Positions 29,979-33,191 of a DNA stretch of 33,191 nucleotides are shown here, piece after piece. The stretch spans positions 1-33,191 of IMG/VR virus record IMGVR_UViG_3300037349_000496. One strand, given 5' to 3'. The translations under genes were made by a program, and so were the position numbers. How positions within the stretch are numbered: the first letter of the stretch is position 1; each line of letters begins with the position of its first letter. The notes beneath the pieces are model-generated. The model saw only the letters and a list, made by a program, of their open reading frames with translations. It did no database searches and was not told where the DNA came from. This DNA is from a virus.

Positions 29979-30179
29979 TTCTTGCTCTTCGGCTTCGCAG
30001 ACTCCAAGATCGATGGCCACAATTTTGATGAGTTTGATTTTGCCTTCGACTTGCACTGAAACGATGGCTTCAGATAATGGACCTTCGTTTTTGATGAGCA
30101 TGAGAGGCCTGTCATCGCGCCAGGGGGACTCGATTTCCAATTGATTTTTCAATGATTGAAGTAGTCCGCGAGCGTTCAT
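29958..30179 (-). CDS. Small hypothetical protein
   Basis: 73 residues from the ATG at 30179, which has GAAGAGG just upstream. It begins MNARGLLQSLKNQLEIESPW and has a beta-rich middle (RPLMLIKNEGPLSEAIVSVQ, EGKIKLIKIVAIDLG), with an acidic end. No family recognised. It ends inside the terminal codons of the spanin-like gene on the other strand. Confidence 0.62.
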   Translation of the reverse strand: MNARGLLQSLKNQLEIESPWRDDRPLMLIKNEGPLSEAIVSVQVEGKIKLIKIVAIDLGVCEAEEQESMSVDQ

Positions 30180-30312
30180 GGACACCTCTTCGGCTTAAAT
30201 ATAGCAGGGCTTATCATTTTTTTTGCGATTTCCCTTTAGAACTAGACTAAACTGCCGATCAGAGGTCACAACCCGGAGACCCCTGCGGGGCCCTGAGCCG
30301 GAACGCCTACTC

Positions 30313-30576
30313 CTAACCAGGGCCCTGCTCTTTGACTATTCTCTTTTTCAACACAACTTCTTTTTCCGCAAATTCAAGGCCGAAATCCTTCGGGCTCCAG
30401 CCATGGAATTGAACAAAAGCTGATTCTAGTTGGCGATACATTCTAAGAAGCAGACTGTGGTTATCGAAAAGGCTCATAAGGTCTCTGCTGTCAAGTTCGA
30501 TCCCAGCGCGGAGTTTTTTATCGAGCTCTTCGTGTTTTTTTGCGATCTCATCGACCGAAAGGTAAACCATCAGCAT
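30313..30576 (-). CDS. Small helical hypothetical protein
   Basis: 87 residues; the start could be ATG 30576 or 30570. Helical, charged: LSVDEIAKKHEELDKKLRAG, DLMSLFDNHSLLLRMYRQLE, SPKDFGLEFAEKEVVLKKRI. No family recognised. It is three bases from the stop of the gene upstream, so it is part of the same leftward run. A GGGCCCTG/CAGGGCCC inverted repeat (30288-30325) straddles its stop codon. Confidence 0.62.
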   Translation of the reverse strand: MLMVYLSVDEIAKKHEELDKKLRAGIELDSRDLMSLFDNHSLLLRMYRQLESAFVQFHGWSPKDFGLEFAEKEVVLKKRIVKEQGPG

Positions 30577-30579
30577 ATT

Positions 30580-31005
30580 CTAGGGCGATTCCGGCTTGTC
30601 TCCAACACTGGACGGGACTTCGACTGGCTCGTTACCATCGCGTTGTTCAATGATTGCCTTTAATGCCTCAAGGTCGTTGCGCTCAATTACTCTGTGAAGC
30701 CATCTTAGGGATTGTTGAATATAAGCTTCTCCGACCCCGATTTTGAATTCCTGCCCAGGAATATTTGTCGCCCAGAGAGTGTCGTCATAGGTTTGCGCGG
30801 CGACGGCTCTTGCTATATTGATCCAATGTTTCCTGTATTCTTTATGATACCATTCATCAAATTTCGCTTGCGCCAATTTTGCCATAAGTGCAGTTGTTGC
30901 CTGCATCGTTGATGGAAACGAACGATCAGTTTCAAAATCCTTAGCTTCGAATTTCAATTTTCCAGATTCATTAATTGGTCCCCCGGTGCGAGTATTTTGA
31001 TTCAT
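30580..31005 (-). CDS. Hypothetical protein
   Basis: 141 residues. The N-terminus is polar (MNQNTRTGGPINESGKLKFE), followed by a helical core (QATTALMAKLAQAKFDEWYH, KEYRKHWINIARAVAAQTYD), a block PGQEFKIGVGEAYIQQSLRW and an acidic, Pro/Ser-rich end. No family recognised. Its ATG overlaps the TGA of the upstream gene, so it is translationally coupled. Confidence 0.66.
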   Translation of the reverse strand: MNQNTRTGGPINESGKLKFEAKDFETDRSFPSTMQATTALMAKLAQAKFDEWYHKEYRKHWINIARAVAAQTYDDTLWATNIPGQEFKIGVGEAYIQQSLRWLHRVIERNDLEALKAIIEQRDGNEPVEVPSSVGDKPESP

Positions 31006-31544
31006 TCCTTACCCCATTTCTTTGTAAACTCCGCGGCCTTTTCACTGAAAGCCGGAAAGTGTGCACGGTCAAGTTCGGTTGCGAGGGTGCGTGCATCGGT
31101 AAGGAGTTCGTCGAAGTTTTGCTGTAAAATAGAAAACTGCATTTCATCGCGAGGGCATTTCTTACTGATATGAATATTTGCAGATTCATATTTTGGCTTA
31201 TATTGGTTTTGCTCTTGCGGTTTAAGCTGCCGGGCCGTCGGCATGTTTCTGATCAGCAGGGCAATCTCAGCTCTCAACACCGCCTCGCGAGCACGGGATT
31301 GTTCAAATTGCCAGCGGGCTCCATTCGTAAACTCACTTTCATCTTCAACGCCAATACCTAAATGATCGATAATATATTTGCGCAAAATCTGCTCATCAAA
31401 CTCCGGCGCCATCTCACAAAGTGCGGCGAAACAAGCGTCGAAACCCCGACGAAAGCTTTCATTACTTTTTGAACCGATGTCGTGCTTGTGTTCCATAGCA
31501 AGCTCGTCCCGCAATTTCGCGAGGTCGGTTGGGAGGGGTTTCAT
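31002..31544 (-). CDS. Hypothetical helical protein
   Basis: 180 residues from the ATG at 31544, chosen because AGGAG sits eight bases upstream; the ATG at 31601 would add 19 residues and has no site. Long alternating helices: TDLAKLRDELAMEHKHDIGS, SFRRGFDACFAALCEMAPEF, ARWQFEQSRAREAVLRAEIA, LQQNFDELLTDARTLATELD. Coiled-coil character throughout. No enzyme motif and no family recognised. Confidence 0.66.
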   Translation of the reverse strand: MKPLPTDLAKLRDELAMEHKHDIGSKSNESFRRGFDACFAALCEMAPEFDEQILRKYIIDHLGIGVEDESEFTNGARWQFEQSRAREAVLRAEIALLIRNMPTARQLKPQEQNQYKPKYESANIHISKKCPRDEMQFSILQQNFDELLTDARTLATELDRAHFPAFSEKAAEFTKKWGKE

Positions 31545-31609
31545 TTGTAGCTCCTGACCCAAACAGTTTGTCTGCATGTCGCGCGCGCCGAACCGAGGCA
31601 AAAATTATT

Positions 31610-31996
31610 TTAATCAACAACTCTCCGAATCGTTCGAGTAAGCCAATCCGTTTCTTTCACGATGCCAGTCATGTATTTTTTCCCGGCATCAAACTTTGCA
31701 GTGCTATGATAATCTTTATCCGCTTCGCGACCGATGAAATTAAGTATTCGGCCATGCTGCAAAGTCGCTTCTTTTTTAGTTTCAAAAAAAGAAAGTCCTG
31801 CAAATTTCTCATCTTTGATTTTAAAAAGATCGACGGATTTTAAATCGGTGAATGCATGGTGATGTCCGCTGAGCTCTCCGAGAGCCAATTGGCCATTTTT
31901 TGTTAATTCATCTTGAATGCGTTCGCCATTTGGGAACTCATCAATTTCAAATAAAACAACATCGCCCTGGTGCCCGATACAAGTTACGTTTTTCAT
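31610..31996 (-). CDS. Hypothetical protein with a GxxSGHHHA motif
   Basis: 128 residues. The N-terminal half, IGHQGDVVLFEIDEFPNGER then NGQLALGELSGHHHAFTDLK, matches a widespread small beta domain recognised by RQGDV..I and G-E-x-[ST]-GH-x-HA; the three histidines could hold a metal. The second half is helical and basic. AGGAG precedes the ATG. It lies directly after the DUF6745-type gene; from memory the two types are often neighbours in bacterial and phage genomes, suggesting a shared but unknown role. Confidence 0.68.
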   Translation of the reverse strand: MKNVTCIGHQGDVVLFEIDEFPNGERIQDELTKNGQLALGELSGHHHAFTDLKSVDLFKIKDEKFAGLSFFETKKEATLQHGRILNFIGREADKDYHSTAKFDAGKKYMTGIVKETDWLTRTIRRVVD

Positions 31997-32004
31997 TTTT
32001 TCTC

Positions 32005-32922
32005 CTATGAATGGTGTGTTTGGGTTTCAAATGCTTTTGTCAGAAGTCCATTGCTAGCTTTAATCTTTCGCCAATTGTGGGCTTCCTTGCAAGTCTTGAT
32101 GCTTGGATCAATAAATTCATATTTATCCGCATCACCGACGCCTTCCAGAAATTCTCGTCCAGTCGAGGGGCACTTCAAATATAGATATGGACCGACAATC
32201 TGATTTTCAACGGTCAAATGATAAAGCCTGCATCCGTCGTCCTCATCAAGTAGCTTGGCGCCGAGCTCTTTTAAAAATTTCGAAAGTCCAACGTGCCTCA
32301 TAAGAACCATGCGCTGATCGGTGTTTGAGAGTTCTAAAATTTTCTTAGGATCAATCTGATCAATTGGCGTCTCAATTGCCCAATCAGGAACTGCAATACC
32401 AGAAAGTGCGTAGATAGAAAAACCGTCGCCATATTCAATTGCCGGCCCTGTCGTGTTATTGAGATTTCCGGCCTCATCTAAAACAAGGCTGATCGGAATT
32501 TCGCTGAGGATGCAGACGTTTTCATATGGCCACCACCATCCGCAATGCTGAGCAAGTTTCATTAATGGCTCTAACTCTTTGATTTCATCTTTTAGGCCGA
32601 CCTCATTTAAAAAGAAATCATAAAACCCCAGCCAATTTGAATCATGCTGGCCAAATCCAGCAGCATTAATTGGCTCTTGTTTTATTTTTTCATCACCCAT
32701 ATCGAATGCAATTTGGACCGCTTCGTCGGGAGATTTTGCCCAGATAATTTGAGGTGCCTTGAGTTGACTTTGTAAATAAATTTCGCGCACAGCTTCTTCC
32801 GCTGTTTTGCGGTCAAAGGCAGTTGTGGCGCCAAATCTCAAACCAATTTTTAGCCATTTATCAAAATATGATTCAAGCTTTCCTTCTTGTTCTTCTGATA
32901 AGTTTTCAATTTTCGCGCTCAT
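32005..32922 (-). CDS. DUF6745-type protein
   Basis: 305 residues. Family landmarks: LSEEQEGKLESYFDKWLKIG and TAFDRKTAEEAVREIYLQSQ at the N-terminus, a PQIIWAKSPDEAVQIAFD block, CGWWWPYENVCILSEIPISL, GPAIEYGDGFSIYALSGIAV, then MRHVGLSKFLKELGAKLLDE and LYLKCPSTGREFLEGVGDAD near the end. This order is that of the DUF6745 proteins I recall, which have no established function. The start has AAGGAG at ideal distance. It is the first gene of the leftward run that includes the GHHHA protein, and it lies directly beside the tandem repeat at the window edge. Confidence 0.75.
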   Translation of the reverse strand: MSAKIENLSEEQEGKLESYFDKWLKIGLRFGATTAFDRKTAEEAVREIYLQSQLKAPQIIWAKSPDEAVQIAFDMGDEKIKQEPINAAGFGQHDSNWLGFYDFFLNEVGLKDEIKELEPLMKLAQHCGWWWPYENVCILSEIPISLVLDEAGNLNNTTGPAIEYGDGFSIYALSGIAVPDWAIETPIDQIDPKKILELSNTDQRMVLMRHVGLSKFLKELGAKLLDEDDGCRLYHLTVENQIVGPYLYLKCPSTGREFLEGVGDADKYEFIDPSIKTCKEAHNWRKIKASNGLLTKAFETQTHHS

Positions 32923-32957
32923 AATTTTTCTCCTTATGTTTTTATTGTAAATTTAAA

Positions 32958-33191
32958 ACGCGGGCCCCAACGCGGTCCCCAACGCGGTCCCCAACGCGGG
33001 CCCGAACGCGGTCCCCAACGCGGGCCCGAACGCGGTCCCCAACGCGGTCCCAAACGCGGTCCCAAACGCGGTCCCAAACGCGGTCCCAAACGCGGTCCCA
33101 AACGCGGTCCCCAACGCGGGCCCGAACGCGGTCCCCAACGCGGTCCCAAACGCGGTCCCCAACGCGGTCCCCAACGCGGTCCCCAACGCGG
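32958..33191. repeat. 12-bp tandem repeat, 19.5 units to the window edge
   Basis: Units follow ACGCGG[T/G]CCC[C/A/G]A, with 19 full copies and a six-base part copy at the edge. Variation is limited to base 7 (T or G) and base 11 (C, A or G), and G7 goes only with C or G at base 11. Very GC- and CpG-rich against an AT-rich flank. Because 12 is a multiple of three, long stop-free frames arise by default (for example G-T-A-L/F or G-P-R-x on the minus strand), so the open frames here are not evidence of a gene. Slipped-strand growth is the likely origin. Confidence 0.9.

Noticed and set aside
30234-30252. CTTTAG followed by CTAAAC in the 30186-30312 gap
   Set aside because: Spacing is 13 bp and only one box is exact, so it does not match the arrays.
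30288-30325. GGGCCCTG...CAGGGCCC inverted repeat as a terminator
   Set aside because: The loop is 22 bases, there is no T-run, and one arm lies in the end of a coding region.
32934-33186. Open frames of 71 and 77 codons reading G-P-R-x or G-T-A-L/F through the tandem repeat
   Set aside because: A 12-bp repeat without stops stays open in many frames automatically; no ribosome site or non-repeat coding sequence supports them.

Overview
The window is most of a temperate, P22-like (short-tailed, podovirus-type) phage, probably an integrated prophage. It holds a tyrosine integrase with an excisionase-like protein, a divergent repressor/Cro-type switch, and a head and ejection module in P22 order: small terminase, large terminase, portal, scaffold, coat, gp4-like, gp10-like, three ejection-type proteins. 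The host must be Gram-negative: the phage region carries an outer-membrane beta-barrel gene with a signal peptide and C-terminal Phe, and the lysis cassette has periplasm-directed proteins. The genus cannot be read from the sequence. Base composition looks mid-40s percent GC by eye, except for a very GC-rich tandem repeat at the right edge.

Layout. (1) 1-4392, minus strand: one early operon with ATGA-type overlaps, running from a Cro-like regulator through an unknown protein, a RecE-like nuclease, a RecT-like annealing protein and two small proteins to excisionase and integrase. (2) 4393-4816: the genetic switch, with two matching operators (ACGC-N8-GCGT, 50 bp apart) and a rightward XRE repressor gene that carries a one-base frameshift inside its DNA-binding domain. 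(3) 4998-5738, plus strand: an outer-membrane protein 'moron' whose stop codon overlaps that of the main tail fibre. (4) 5735-21921, minus strand: tail fibres, ejection proteins, tail-completion proteins, a repetitive decoration-like protein, coat and scaffold. (5) 22047-24198: accessory cluster between scaffold and portal, with a plus-strand ribbon-helix-helix (RHH) protein, an HNH protein, a run of micro-genes of 23-39 codons and an Acb2/Tad1-type cyclic-nucleotide sponge candidate. (6) 24266-28381, minus strand: portal and terminase. (7) 28503-29978, plus strand: lysis cassette with two genes overlapping out of frame. (8) 29958-32922, minus strand: poorly known genes including a DUF6745-type protein. 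(9) 32958-33191: 12-bp tandem repeat running off the window.

The strongest undescribed signal is regulatory. Three intergenic regions, each at the head of a late transcription unit (scaffold/RHH at 22047, portal at 26432, terminase/lysis at 28417), contain three or four copies of CTTTAG (or its complement CTAAAG; one copy is CTTTAA) spaced exactly 11 bp apart. One array lies directly upstream of the RHH gene. Arc-type RHH proteins bind half-sites 11 bp apart, so I infer a phage-encoded RHH regulator that controls its own gene and the late leftward and lysis operons.

No replication gene (helicase, primase, initiator, polymerase) is recognisable in the window. Either it lies beyond an edge or the phage relies on host replication plus its recombination pair.
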